Source: Cannabis sativa (Eukaryota > Streptophyta > Magnoliopsida > Rosales > Cannabaceae). From it: DNA of 64,000 bases. Position 1 is the stretch's first letter, and each line of letters opens with the position of its first letter. The position numbers and the translations under genes are program-made. The stretch covers positions 73,426,969 to 73,490,968 of the forward strand of contig NC_083605.1 in assembly GCF_029168945.1 (NCBI RefSeq). The letters run 5' to 3'. Below, in pieces: positions 36,401-47,213 of this stretch. The notes under the pieces were generated by a model. The model did no database searches, was not told the origin of the DNA, and was given only the letters and a program-made list of their open reading frames with translations.

Positions 36401-37438
36401 TTATTTCCTACTTTAATATAAATATTTATATAGTCTATTAATTAATACTATTAGGTTAATTACCCAATTAATATTTCCACTTGCTTCCAACTTTGAAAGC
36501 TTAAATGTGTATATATTTTTTGAGAGATTAAATGTATGTATATAAGTACTATGCATTTAGTTGCATGCATGCATGCCAATAACAATATTCTTGTTATGAA
36601 TATTAAAAATAATTATAGTTTTATTAATGGGGTTTTTTTTATAAATTTGTTTTTTTCTTCTATATTTTTTAATTTTTTTTGAAATTAAATATTATGAAAA
36701 ATAGATTTAAAATTGTGTATCTACACATTATTAAATTATGTCAAGATGAGAGTAAACAGCCATACAAATTCTTATATTATTGTCTCGGGCGAAATTATAT
36801 TATGTTTTTGCATCATACAATAATTTCTATTTTATGATCGCGTTATCATGCACACTTATGACATGACAACACTTATGGCATGACAATTTATTTTGAAGTG
36901 TCATTTTATTTAGTGTTTGCATAACAATAATTTAAAAATTTGTTATTACACGTAGTATTGGCACGATAATTTTGGATAAAATTGTCGTGCCGTGTAGTAT
37001 AATTTTAATAGAAGACTGTCGTAAGTACATAATAAATAATGAGATGAAAATATTTTTAAATCTCTTATGCATACACAAAAATTGGGATTCCTTTTCTTCC
37101 TTAAAACAACTGTATATTCATTTAATTTTTTTTTCCATTACAAATATTATCTATCTAGACAATAAATTACCAGAAATAAAACTGTAAAATTTAATTCAAA
37201 TGTATTTTAAAAGTGAAAGTACAAAATCAATAATTGCCTTAATTATGTAAATGTTAACTAAAACTATATTAAACTGTATACATCTTTTTAACCATATGTA
37301 ATTTTTAAGTTACCCCCAATTATCACTCATCAGATTAACAGAATAGTTTTTTGCCCCCAAATTGGAGACACAACTCCCAAATCTTCTATTGGAGACACAA
37401 CTGCAATTTTCTTAAAATATTTGGGGATTTTGTTGTGA
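33410..37438. other. Long AT-rich intergenic stretch
   Basis: About 4 kb with no gene recognised on either strand. A less AT-biased part, 34730-35060, contains inverted words (GGGAGACACGAATTCTAGAGAAG) but no domain. 35160-36030 is A-rich on the plus strand and looks like decayed transposon sequence on the minus strand without recognisable motifs. RY-type GCATGCATGCATGC is at about 36564. Confidence 0.4.
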
Positions 37439-37443
37439 ATATT

Positions 37444-39971
37444 TGTAACGCCCCGATTTCCCGAGACGTCACACTAGCTAGTCCGTTTAAAACCATTTAA
37501 GATAAATACAATAAAAGACTTCTTTAATGAAAAATAACTAAGCATGAGATCTCATTATTTTTAAAACAAAACATTTATTTATTCATAACCTTAAAATATA
37601 AAGCTTTACAAAACTATTTGAATCATAATCTTAAATGAAATATTTAAGAACCAAAACATCGTGACAATCCCCTAACATGTAATCCACGCCTCGAGCTCGC
37701 CACCCTCACTATATAGTTTTGCCTTTACCTGCACACAGAGTACCCGTGAGCTAACGCCCAGTAAGAAGAGCTATGTAGGACATAACCCCCCCAACCAGAT
37801 AACATAGTCATAAGTATAACAATATCACAACATCAAATTAATTCATACCATACTTGCATACATATAACAACATGTCATATCACACATTATTCTCACATAC
37901 AATACAACATCATATCACAGTGTAATCTTAATGCATGCTATACTCACACACATAACACATAGTATCTTATCGTACATTGTCCTCACATACGATAATCTAC
38001 TCCCACTCATGTTGATCAGACATGAAGTGTAACTTGCCCTGCCTTGTGCTGTTCTCACACTCGGCATCCAATAGGGCAATCCCTTTTCACAAGTTGTACT
38101 CACCCATGAAAGGATAACCTGCAAGTAAACCCATACAAGCAGCCAAAAATATATCCTGCAGTGCTATGCTCACACCAGCAGCAGAAAACCTATCCTATAA
38201 GTGCTATCCTTACACAAACAGTCAAAAGCCTTATCACTATCACACACTAATAACATTAGCTTAAAACAACAATCTACCATAAAGCATGTAAATACAAACC
38301 CATAATACAGTTGTATGTTTCAACATACACCCTGTGCACAGATGTCCACTCTTCTTACCTCAGTTGTTAAGAACACCTTCTTGCTACTCCAAGCACCTCA
38401 ATAAATTTTCTTGTTGAGGACAAGATCCTCAAATCCCACTGCTTAAGACTTGTTATCTCGTCACTACTACCTATAACAACACATGGTTCAAGGCCCTAAC
38501 ATTAAAATTCGTACTCTTACAGTACAGCAGAAAGATCACTATTTTTGACCAACAAATATACTAATTCAGTGAAAGTTGTCTTCATAAAAATTATAGAAAA
38601 TTTCATTATCTTTCCAATGATATAAAGATCATTAAAAATGGATTAAAACTGAGGGAGTTATGATTGTTTTACTGAAACTATTTCTGAGAAAGAATATGGA
38701 GTAACGAATTACACAACTTAGCAAAAATACAAACTTTTGACATTGAATGGTTCAGAACTAGAAGATAACATCTTCATCAAAGTTTTAGGAAATTAAATTC
38801 CCTTTCTAATGATACCAAAATCTTTGAAATTGGAATTATATTCAAAGAGATATTACAATTTTACCAAAACAGTTTTGCAAGAACAAGATTCAAGAAACGA
38901 ATCACATGATATTGAATAAAACTAACTTTTTGACATAGTATGACTTCGAATTAACAAAAAGTTTCTCCATAAAACTTATGGGAAATCGAATAATCTTTCC
39001 AACGATATAAAAATCTCTAAAAACGGATCAATATCAAGAGAGATATCATCACTTTACTGAAACTTGTTTTTCTGAAAACGAAAAAATATAATAGATCCGA
39101 ACCCTAGATAACATTTAGCATTATTGAGCAAGAAAAATATTTCATACCTCTTCACATATTTCTATTCGATGTCTCAAGCCCGCAAGCCTTAATTATAAAT
39201 CCAAAACTTTAAGAATGAAGGTAGAAAATAAGAAGAATTGTGGAAGGTTTGAGAGGAGCAAACATGAAGAAGAATGAGGCTTTGACTAATTGGTTTGGAG
39301 AGGAAAAATAAAACTATGATAGTTTAGGGTTTGATAAAAAGATTATGAGATATCGTATTCTCATAGGGTTTAGGTTAACTAAAAATAATAATATATAATA
39401 AAATGCTAAAATATTATTAAATCAACAAATATCTAAATTTTTAAATTTTAAAAGTAAGCCCTTTATTTCGTAACTTTAGGCTCAGTTTTCACCTAGAAAA
39501 ATTCTGAATTATGATATAACTATTTCTACAAAATTTATAGATCTTTGAATTATCTTTCCAACTCCACTAGAATCACCTCAATCGGAGCTCTAAAACTCTA
39601 GATATGATCATTTTAGTAAAACAGTTTTTAATCCTGCGAATTTATCAAAACCTACGAATTTTTGTGACATTAATTCCATTATAATGTTATTTAATGCACT
39701 TCATACAATAGATTAAACCCACTAAATAATCTATAAAACTCTAATAGACTTTCATATTGGGCTTTAATTGAGTAATTATCCTAATTCGTAAAAACACCAT
39801 AATTTTACCTTGACACTTACTATAATTTCAACTATGTTTAGAAATCTATCAATACTATTCTAAGCAATAGTCTCTATTCACTATTAGTAGAAATAAATGA
39901 ATATTTATTCTCACACAAATTGTATAACAAATAAAATTTAAAATATATGTATATTTTTACCGAGTATTACA
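37444..39971 (-). repeat. Solo LTR, Gypsy-type, minus orientation, 2528 bp
   Basis: Plus-strand ends TGTAACGCCCCG and GAGTATTACA, flanked by a perfect 5-bp duplication ATATT (37439-37443 and 39972-39976). Reverse-complemented, GCAGGTAAAGGCAAAACTAT matches the GTAGGTAAAGGCAAGGCTAT module of the solo LTR at 29520, showing the same superfamily in the opposite orientation. The internal region is gone. Repeated CATATCACA and CTCACAC words (37860-37990) and repeated motifs with CTTTCCAA-GATA (38610-39010) lie inside. The open frame 37915-38124 is not a gene. Confidence 0.85.
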
Positions 39972-40008
39972 ATATTCTTTATTATTATTATTATTATTAG
40001 GGTTTATA

Positions 40009-40235
40009 CTATTTGACCTTACATTTTGACCCCGATCCATGGACACGAATCTCAATTAGCAGCATCTGGCCCAGACATAAGATGTAGGCCCCCAACCTCC
40101 TAGACCATGGCCCCAAACACCAAACTTGAACCCAAGACTTAGACCTGACCGCGGACCCCAGACCCCAGACCCCAGACCCCAGACCTTGTACCCTACACTC
40201 AGACACCATACCCAAACTTAGACCCCTATAATATT
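40009..40235. repeat. Degenerate C-rich repeat with a (GACCCCA)n core
   Basis: Loose 7-bp-based repeat of GACCCCA variants with a perfect core at 40155-40180. On the minus strand the core has four GGGG tracts (complement of 40156-40159, 40163-40166, 40170-40173, 40177-40180) separated by TCT, a canonical G-quadruplex motif. The minus-strand open frame across it is an artefact. Confidence 0.8.
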
Positions 40236-41469
40236 CCAAAAACCTAACTATATATGACTAGTTAGGATTATTTATATAAATATAGATCAATTAAGATATA
40301 ATGAGTGGGATTATGATCCTACTAATATAATTTAGTGTAAATTAGGAAATTTTACTATAAGTGGATAAATAAGCGTAGTTTATTAATTACGGAGATTTTA
40401 TAAAAATATGTGGGTATGATGTATGTTATTCGTGGAGTAAATATAGTTTCAAGTTTGGTGACCTTGGAGACTCAATCGAAAGCTAAAAATATCACAATTA
40501 TTTTAATTAAAAATTTTGGTGAGATTGTTCAGATAAGTCGATCTTCAAACAACCGAGTTATTTTAAAGTATTCGGTGTTGACCAAATCGCCCTAGAGTTA
40601 GAGTTTTCTTAAGGACTAAGAAAGAGTAAAATAATCATTTTCTTAATTAGATAAATTCTTTTTTTAGTGTTAGAGGTCGCTGGTATAAGTAGAAATACCT
40701 TAAGAAAAGTCAAACAAAACAACACCAGCAAACTCATCCCCGACCTTCTTCTTCCTTTCTCTCGGCCAAAGAAACAACCAAGCAATAAATTGATTTAGAT
40801 CACCACACTCGCTTCCTTAGCCTCTTTCTTTGTTTTTAGGGTTCTCTTCCTCTGTATTTTGCCTCTAAAAAACAAAACCCTTATATAGAAAGTAATACAG
40901 ATATCTTCGAATGGCGAAATTACAAAACTGCCCAAAAATCTCGTCTTTAGCCCATAGTTCCGACTACCTAAAGTCTAGTCGCGACCATAGGCTAATATCA
41001 AAAATTAAGCTTTTTGCCCAAACTCCATAGTCGCGACCACATAATTTGTCGCGACCATGAAAGACCTAGCTGCGACTAGCTTAATTTCCTGTTTCGACAT
41101 CTCTCAGTAAAATATACATATACTTTCACATACAAATTCCAAATGAGCTGATTCAAGAGGCGTTGAAAAGAAGAAAAATAGATGTAAAAATTTTATGTTT
41201 TGACTTTTTCCAAAATATGAGCATAATATAGTCAAATTTAGGTTTAAAGTTTTAGCTTTATTTTCTTACAATTTTTTTTTTTTTAATTTTATTGATCGTT
41301 GTTTTTCAAAATTTGATCAATTTATACATTCCAAGTGTGAAATCTGAAACCAAAGAAAATAAGCATAATTTTATTCTAAAAATAAATACAAAAAAGAGAA
41401 ATAACTATTAAAAGTGACCATGTGACAGTCAGTAGTCCCGTGATCCGTAAGGAGAAATACCGGGTAAGC
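40236..41469. other. Intergenic or decayed LTR sequence with TCGCGAC repeats
   Basis: No gene recognised. 40970-41075 holds three copies of GTCGCGACCA (40978, 41031, 41049) plus a variant GCTGCGACTAGC, embedded in sequence resembling an LTR. A frame at 40410-40595 is not supported as coding. Confidence 0.4.
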
Positions 41470-41930
41470 TGTACAATCCCACATCGCCTGGGGAATGTCA
41501 AGTGGAATGATTCTGAGGCTGTGTAGGTATGGGACTACACAGTTGAAGAGGACTTATATGGATTGATTTGTACTACCCATATTAACAAGGTGCATCTTGT
41601 TTTTCGATAGCCTATCACGAAAGAACTCTACAATTAAGTGTACTTGACCTGGAGCAATTTTATGGTGACCTCCTTGGAAGTTTTCCCAGGAAGCGTGTAA
41701 GTGAGGACAAAGCATGCTGAAAACACTCGTGTTGGTCTCTAGGGCCAGTCATCAGTCCATGAAGCAGCCAGAGTGATGTACTCGTGTATAAGAGCCATCA
41801 TTCTGTGGGTGTAAGGAGACCCAATGGAGGCTTAAAGCGAGTAACACCCGAGAGCCCGCGAGTTCACGTGTTACTCACAAAGGTGAACGCCTAATATGGG
41901 GCTTCTAAAGTCGCATACATTTATTAATTA
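41470..41930 (+). mobile_element. Truncated Cassandra-type TRIM retrotransposon with 5S rRNA-like segment
   Basis: Starts TGTACAATCCCACATCGCC, the typical start of Cassandra LTRs. The LTR runs to about 41780 and is followed by a degraded primer-binding site, GTATAAGAGCCA (expected GGTATCAGAGCCA), and part of the short internal region. At about 41575-41690 the LTR contains sequence clearly related to plant 5S rRNA: AGAACTCTACAATTAAGTG (box A region) and TGGTGACCTCCTTGGAAGT (box C region). Family knowledge: Cassandra elements carry 5S-derived promoters in their LTRs and encode no protein. No second LTR or polypurine tract was found before 42203, so the copy is incomplete, and substitutions in box A and box C suggest it is old. 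Confidence 0.8.
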
Positions 41931-42202
41931 AGCACGGTCAAAATTGTTCTCTCATTTATTTTTTAAATTTTTTCTATCTTAATTAAATGTAATTAATATT
42001 GTGACAGTACTGTCTGACCTGTTATGTAATTTGAAGGGTCACTTACTTTCTATATAAAGGAGTGATCCAACTCAAAATAAACTAATCGCAAATTTCTTTT
42101 AATAGTGAATTAAGCAGACTAAGTTCTAATTGAACCACTACAACTATCTTATTTTTTTTTACATATTGGTTGTTTACAGTTGACTACTTGTTATATATTT
42201 TA
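41931..42202. other. Left flank of the Sirevirus-like insertion
   Basis: AT-rich. CTATATAAAGGAGTGATCC near 42050 is TATA-box-like. It ends with GTTTG (42203-42207), the left target duplication of the next element. Confidence 0.5.
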
Positions 42203-42207
42203 GTTTG

Positions 42208-43621
42208 TGTTAGGTCCTTTTTTGGCAATTTAGTTGTCAAAATATTTTTTAATTAATGTGCATATTTATTGAACATTCAATTTGTTTTTATCAACTCTGG
42301 ACCCTTTTTCCAAGGGGAGTTGTGTTGAGTACTTGTGAACTATTTGGTTTAAAAGTTAGCATGTTTCTTTGGTTATTGTTGGTTTTCGATTGTGTTACTC
42401 AGGGGGAGTAGTCATTTGTCTTGCTAACTTTTTCTTGCTGGTACTTTGTGTTAAAAATTATTTTGTTCATCTAAAGTGCCAAAGGGGGAGATTGTAAAGT
42501 CCTTTTTTGGCAAGTTAGTTGACAAAATAATTTTTCCATTTATGGTAAGATTGTTGTGCATTCATATTCGATTTCTTGCCTTATAAATTCGAATTGTAGT
42601 TGCCATTTTCCTTGTTTGGAAAGTTGCACTTTCAGCTGAAATTTCCTTTGTTGAAAACTTCTCAAAAGAGAAGAAATTCTCTTTTGGAAAGTTGTCTTTT
42701 TTAGGGAAACTTTGTTTATTGCCTTTTCCTTATTGATTTCGATTGTATCTTGATACAATCAGAATATCTAATCTGTTTTTGGCAGGAATCAAGCATTAAA
42801 AGAAGATCGGACCCGATTTTAGTAAGTTTCCCGTTTCTGGGCAGATCTGCTGCGTCAGCATCCAAATCTGATGTAGCAGATCGTGTTTCTTTTGGAAAGT
42901 TTTTGTACAGCGGCTAATTCGAACTTGTGGTTGCCTCTTTGGTTTCTATGGTCTATAAATAGAGCCTAGAGAGCAACCATTCGAATTACCTCTTCCATTA
43001 TTCATTTTCTACATTTATCTTTTGAGAGAAGAGAGTCTTTCTTTGTTTTGTGAGAGCCTAGTTGTTCACCTAGGTTCTAGTTGTTCTATTTCTGTTCTTA
43101 CTCTATCCTAGAGGTTGTGAAGAACTACTTGACTGAACAAGAGATTGGTCTTCGGGAGAAGACTTGATAAAGCCTTACTTCGGGAGGAAGTAAGCACTTG
43201 GTCTTCGGGAGAAGACTTGTTGAAGCCTTACTTCGGGAGGAAGTAAGCACTCACACTTCAAAGACGAAGGGAGTTCGGGCTTGAAGGTGTTTCAAGAAGT
43301 CAGATTCATAAAGTGGATTACAAAGGATTGCGGCAATACTTTAGAGGGAGTCTAAACTTGTTTAAGTCAATTGTCTTTGTAATTTTGATACTTTATTAAT
43401 TGATTTCATTCTCTGGGCGTGGCCCCGTGGACTAGGAGTGTTCGGGAGAACACTGATACCACGTATAAATCTCTTGTGTCAAGTTATTTATTTTTCTGCA
43501 AATATTTTATATTCTGCCTGTTCAGTTTTGCTGTAGCAGAATTATTTTCTGCTGCTGCAAACGCGTACAGTTTTTATATTTTCTTATATACAACTGACAT
43601 TTGCAAAAACACGGTTTTTCA
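42208..43621 (+). repeat. 5' LTR of the Sirevirus-like element (1414 bp)
   Basis: TGTTAGGTCC...GGTTTTTCA. The first 285 bp (42208-42492) are an extension absent from the solo LTR at 48969-50094. They end with AAAGTGCCAAAGGGGGAGAT, a polypurine tract, followed by TGTAAAGTCC, the start of the shorter LTR form. TATA box TATAAATAG at 42954-42962. Two 53-bp tandem units rich in CTTCGGGAG at 43145-43250. The open frame at 43419 is not a gene. Confidence 0.93.
42954..42962 (+). promoter_or_regulatory. LTR TATA box
   Basis: TATAAATAG followed by AGCCTAGAGAGC in the 5' LTR. The same site is present in the 3' LTR (47960-47968) and the solo LTR. It probably sets element transcription a few tens of bases downstream. 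Confidence 0.75.
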
Positions 43622-43623
43622 AT

Positions 43624-43640
43624 TGGTATCAGAGCGGGAC
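43624..43640 (+). other. Primer-binding site complementary to initiator tRNA-Met
   Basis: TGGTATCAGAGCGGGAC begins two bases after the 5' LTR end. The first 12 bases are the standard plant tRNA-iMet complement used to prime minus-strand cDNA. Confidence 0.9.
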
Positions 43641-43689
43641 ACTAAACTCTTAGTGTGGTCCTTTCAACATTTTCTTGTGTTTTTGCAAT

Positions 43690-45603
43690 ATGTTTCCCTT
43701 TGCAGAAGGAACTTCTATTGTTCGCCCACCACTCCTCAATGATTCCAACTATCCTTATTGGAAGGTTAGAATGAGAGCCTTTATCAAGTCTCAAAATGAG
43801 AAAGCATGGAGGATGGTTCTTTCAGGATGGTCTCCTCCTGTTGTGGTAGATTCCGAAGGTAATTCTAAATTAAAATCTGAACTTGAATGGTCTATTGAAG
43901 ATGATAAATTGTCTGCTTATAATAGCAAAGCTTTACATGCCATATTTAATGGAGTAGGTGAAGGTTATATTAAGCTTATATCTTCTTGTGAATCTGCTAA
44001 GGATGCTTGGCAGATCCTTCAAACACAGTTTGAAGGAACATCTGATGTTAAGCGTTCTAGATATATTATGCTTCAGACCAAATTTGATGATCTTAGGATG
44101 TCAGATAATGAAACCCTAACTGAATTCTATGAAAAACTATCTGATATTGCTAATGAATATTTTGCTCTTGGTGAAAAACTTGATGATTCTGTTCTTGTGA
44201 GAAAAATTGTTAGAGTTCTTCCAGAGAGGTTCGATACTAAACTTTTAGCAATGGAGGAGGCTAAAGACTTTAGCACAATGAAGGTGGAAGAATTAATGGG
44301 TTCTTTGCGCACTTTTGAATTGAATCAGCAAATCAAGCAAAAGGACAAACCCAAGTCCATTGCTGATAGAGGTAAAGGTATTGCTTTTAATGTTGCTGAA
44401 AAAGAAACTTCAGATGATGAGATGGAAGTTTTAACTAAAAACTTTCAAAAATACATAAAAAAGATAAGTGACAAAAAGAATTTTCCAAAATTCTCCAAAG
44501 GTAATATTTTTTCAAAACCTTCAATGACTAACAAAAAGGGAATTCAATGCAGGGAATGCGATGGTTTTGGACATATTCAATCTGAATGTGCAAATACATT
44601 GAAAAAGAATAAGAAAAGTTTCAATGTCACATGGAGTGACGATGAAACTGATAGTGATGAAGATATTTCTAAAAATATTGCACTAACCTCAGTTTCTTCC
44701 AAGTTTGTTTGTGATTCACAGGTGAAAGAAAGATTGGTATGTTTGAATAATACCATTGAAAAAGAAAATTCTAATTCTGATTCTGATGAATCTGACATCT
44801 GTGAGGAGTCTCTGGCTGAGTCTTACAAGAATGCAGGTCAAAGAGGCTTTGCTGGCCTTGAATCGGCTAAGCAGGTAAGTACTCCTATGAGCACCACACT
44901 GAAATTAACAAAAGATGAGAATGGAGTAAAGGTAGACACTACACTCTATCGTAGCATGATTGGAAGTCTTTTGTATTTAACTGCTAGTCGTCCTGATATC
45001 TGTTACAGTGTGGGAGTGTGTGCTAGATATCAAAGTAATCCTATGGAATCTCATGTATCAGCTGTAAAAAGGATTATTAGATATGTTAATAGCACTCCTG
45101 ATTATGGAATTTGGTACTCGAAAGATACCAATTCAAATCTTGCTTGTTTTAGTGATGCAGATTGGGCAGGAAATGCTGATGATCGAAAGAGCACAAGTGG
45201 AGGGTGTTTCTTTCTTGGGAATAATCTAGTATCTTGGCATAGCAAGAAACAGAATTCCATCTCCTTATCCACTGACAAAGCTGAGTACATCGCTGCTGGC
45301 AGTTGTTGTACTCAACTATTGTGGTTGAAGCAAATGTTGATTGATTATGGGTTTGAATTGGGTGTTTTGACTATTTTTTGTGACAATACTAGTGCCATAA
45401 ATATTTCCAAAAATCCTGTTCAACATTCTAGAACAAAGCTCATTGATATAAGACACCACTTTATCAGGGAAATTGTTGAAAATAAATCATTGCAATTAGA
45501 ATATGTTGATACTGAAAAACAGTTAGCTGATATTTTCACAAAGGCCCTAGATGCAAGTCGCTTTGACTCCCTCAGAAAGTCTTTGGGAGTTTGCATTGGT
45601 TAA
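43690..45603 (+). CDS. Gag fused in frame to Copia RNase H (internally deleted gag-pol)
   Basis: 637 residues from the ATG at 43690 (M-F-P-F-A-E-G); the frame is open 15 bases further upstream only through a non-ATG codon. Residues 1-375 are Sirevirus-type gag (Y-P-Y-W-K-V-R-M-R-A-F-I-K; CCHC knuckle C-x2-C-x4-H-x4-C at 287-300; acidic Ser-rich tail to E-S-Y-K). Around residues 380-395 it jumps to the end of RT, G-L-E-S-A-K-Q-V-S-T-P-M, and then a full Copia RNase H: S-D-A-D-W-A-G (D489, D491), D-K-A-E-Y (E532), C-D-N-T-S-A-I (D565), I-D-I-R-H-H-F (D586). Protease, integrase and the RT core are absent, yet the frame is kept. It could supply gag and RNase H but not copy or integrate DNA by itself. 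Confidence 0.9.
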   Translation: MFPFAEGTSIVRPPLLNDSNYPYWKVRMRAFIKSQNEKAWRMVLSGWSPPVVVDSEGNSKLKSELEWSIEDDKLSAYNSKALHAIFNGVGEGYIKLISSCESAKDAWQILQTQFEGTSDVKRSRYIMLQTKFDDLRMSDNETLTEFYEKLSDIANEYFALGEKLDDSVLVRKIVRVLPERFDTKLLAMEEAKDFSTMKVEELMGSLRTFELNQQIKQKDKPKSIADRGKGIAFNVAEKETSDDEMEVLTKNFQKYIKKISDKKNFPKFSKGNIFSKPSMTNKKGIQCRECDGFGHIQSECANTLKKNKKSFNVTWSDDETDSDEDISKNIALTSVSSKFVCDSQVKERLVCLNNTIEKENSNSDSDESDICEESLAESYKNAGQRGFAGLESAKQVSTPMSTTLKLTKDENGVKVDTTLYRSMIGSLLYLTASRPDICYSVGVCARYQSNPMESHVSAVKRIIRYVNSTPDYGIWYSKDTNSNLACFSDADWAGNADDRKSTSGGCFFLGNNLVSWHSKKQNSISLSTDKAEYIAAGSCCTQLLWLKQMLIDYGFELGVLTIFCDNTSAINISKNPVQHSRTKLIDIRHHFIREIVENKSLQLEYVDTEKQLADIFTKALDASRFDSLRKSLGVCIG

Positions 45604-47213
45604 TTTTATCTGTTCATAATTTTTGTACAATAGTGTTATGTGATTCATCTCTAGCTCTTAATCTTCTATCATTGTATTTTGACAAATCATGTTTATACTT
45701 TTGGATTATAATTAGTTAGGATCTCAGTCTGATCATACTTTGTGATGTTGTGTTAAAAGGTTCATGTTACTCTTTATGTGTGTCTAGGATTAAATAATGT
45801 TCTTATACAGAGTTGAGAAATTTTTTGTTTCAGTCTTGTCAGGCCCCTTGCTGGAATAGAGCTACCCATACTGAGGTGTGAAAGCCATCTGATGAGTAAG
45901 CTGGAACATTGTAATTAGCAACTATGATGAGGATGCACTACCATAGAAAAGGGCTACCTTCAGTATGGTGTGAAAGCATCCAGTTGCGGGATCAAATTGA
46001 AAAAGGCGAAAATGAAAATTCTTGCCCAGGACAATGATCCTATTTTCACTGCACACACTTATGTCTGACAAGTGTGTTCAAATCTGTAAGTCTCCTCTAT
46101 TAAAATTAAATTGATAATCCTGGTTCACAATTTTCAGTAACATGCATATCTTTTTCCTCAACATCAATTAAGTATGATTATTTCATGAGATACTAATTAG
46201 TTATTTTCCTTAAAAACATAACATGTATTTTATTTTGTCAATTGTCAATGATATTTGATTTGTTTGCTTGATTCGAATCACATATATTTATTGTACACAT
46301 TGTATTTTATTTTCGGTTTTAATAAAAAAAAAAAAAGGAGGCGTGTGACTTGCTTCATGGGTTAAGAAAATCTTGTGCATAAATGGTAAGTATCAACATT
46401 CATTCTTCTTTGATTTATTTTGATATTTTTCCAAGTAAAGATTAATCTTTATATGGTAATGTGTCTTTAATCTTGAAAGATTGACTTATTTTTGGAAATA
46501 TTGTTGGTAATTCTAGTTTCCTTTTTTTAAAAAAAAAAAGGGGAAAGAAGTTGCAAGAAGTGGGCAGTTACCTTTTGTAATCGTGGGCTGGTGGTTTCTC
46601 AAATATTTTGAAATTGGTTTCCTTTTTGCTAAACTCTCCCATGTTTATTTCAACCAATTTTTGTCATTTACTCTCACCACCTACCCGATTCTATTTCTTT
46701 GTCTCTCTTGCTTGTTTGCTGTTCATTGTCTCTTTTAGATCAAAATGGTGAGAACAAAGAACCTAGGGCATCCCAAAAAGGAAAATGGTGGAATCTAAAC
46801 AAGCCCCCTCCAATGCTCTTCTTGCTGCTCCAATCGTCTTGCTGCCATGGAGGAGGTTCAGCAAGAGATGTCCAAGCAGTTGTCCTCATTGATCAAGCTT
46901 TATGGGGCATAAGTTTTCTTTCTTTTTGTTTTTGTTGGACATATTTCTATATTTTCATTTCTTTTTTTTCTTTGGCCCTTATAGATAAACAAAAAGGGGG
47001 AGTAATTGTATACTCAACTGTCTAGGGGGAGTTGAGGTTTGTGTTTGTGTTTGTGTTTGTGTTTGTGTTCATCTTTGGTCAAAGTTAGCTTTTTATTTTG
47101 ATTTAATGTTGTGCTTCTCAGGGGGAGTTTTTATGTTTGTTTCGCTAACTTTGTTTTGTAGGTGTTTGTTAATTAATAATATTTTGATTATCTAAAGTGC
47201 CAAAGGGGGAGAT
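45604..47213 (+). other. 3' untranslated region with a polypurine-tract array
   Basis: 1.6 kb between the pol stop and the 3' LTR. It holds a direct repeat of GCTACC-CAGTATG-GTGTGAAAGC type (45870 and 45955), and several GGGGGAG tracts: 46996, 47025, 47120 and 47206. A (TTTGTG)n run lies at 47037-47068. The frame 46699-47025 has no recognised domain, and no envelope-like ORF is visible. Confidence 0.7.
47202..47213 (+). other. Outer polypurine tract adjoining the 3' LTR
   Basis: AAAGGGGGAGAT immediately before the LTR start TGTTAGGTCC at 47214. An identical tract occurs inside the LTR at 47487-47498, before TGTAAAGTCC. Polypurine tracts prime plus-strand DNA and so define the LTR's left edge. 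Confidence 0.85.

Noticed and set aside
40155..40180. Interstitial telomere repeat
   Set aside because: The unit is TGGGGTC, not the plant telomere unit TTTAGGG.
41575..41690. 5S rRNA gene
   Set aside because: Box A and box C carry substitutions, the 5' third is not alignable, and the context is a Cassandra LTR, so it is a 5S-derived element segment and not a functional 5S gene.
44866..44885. Splice-donor-like GCAGGTAAGT inside the gag-RNase H frame
   Set aside because: The reading frame runs through it as the conserved K-Q-V-S-T-P-M motif, so it is coding sequence; no matching acceptor makes sense downstream.
46699..47025. Possible envelope-like ORF in the Sirevirus-like 3' region
   Set aside because: It starts at a non-ATG codon and its hydrophobic end comes from T-rich sequence next to polypurine tracts; no signal peptide, fusion or coiled-coil pattern was recognised.
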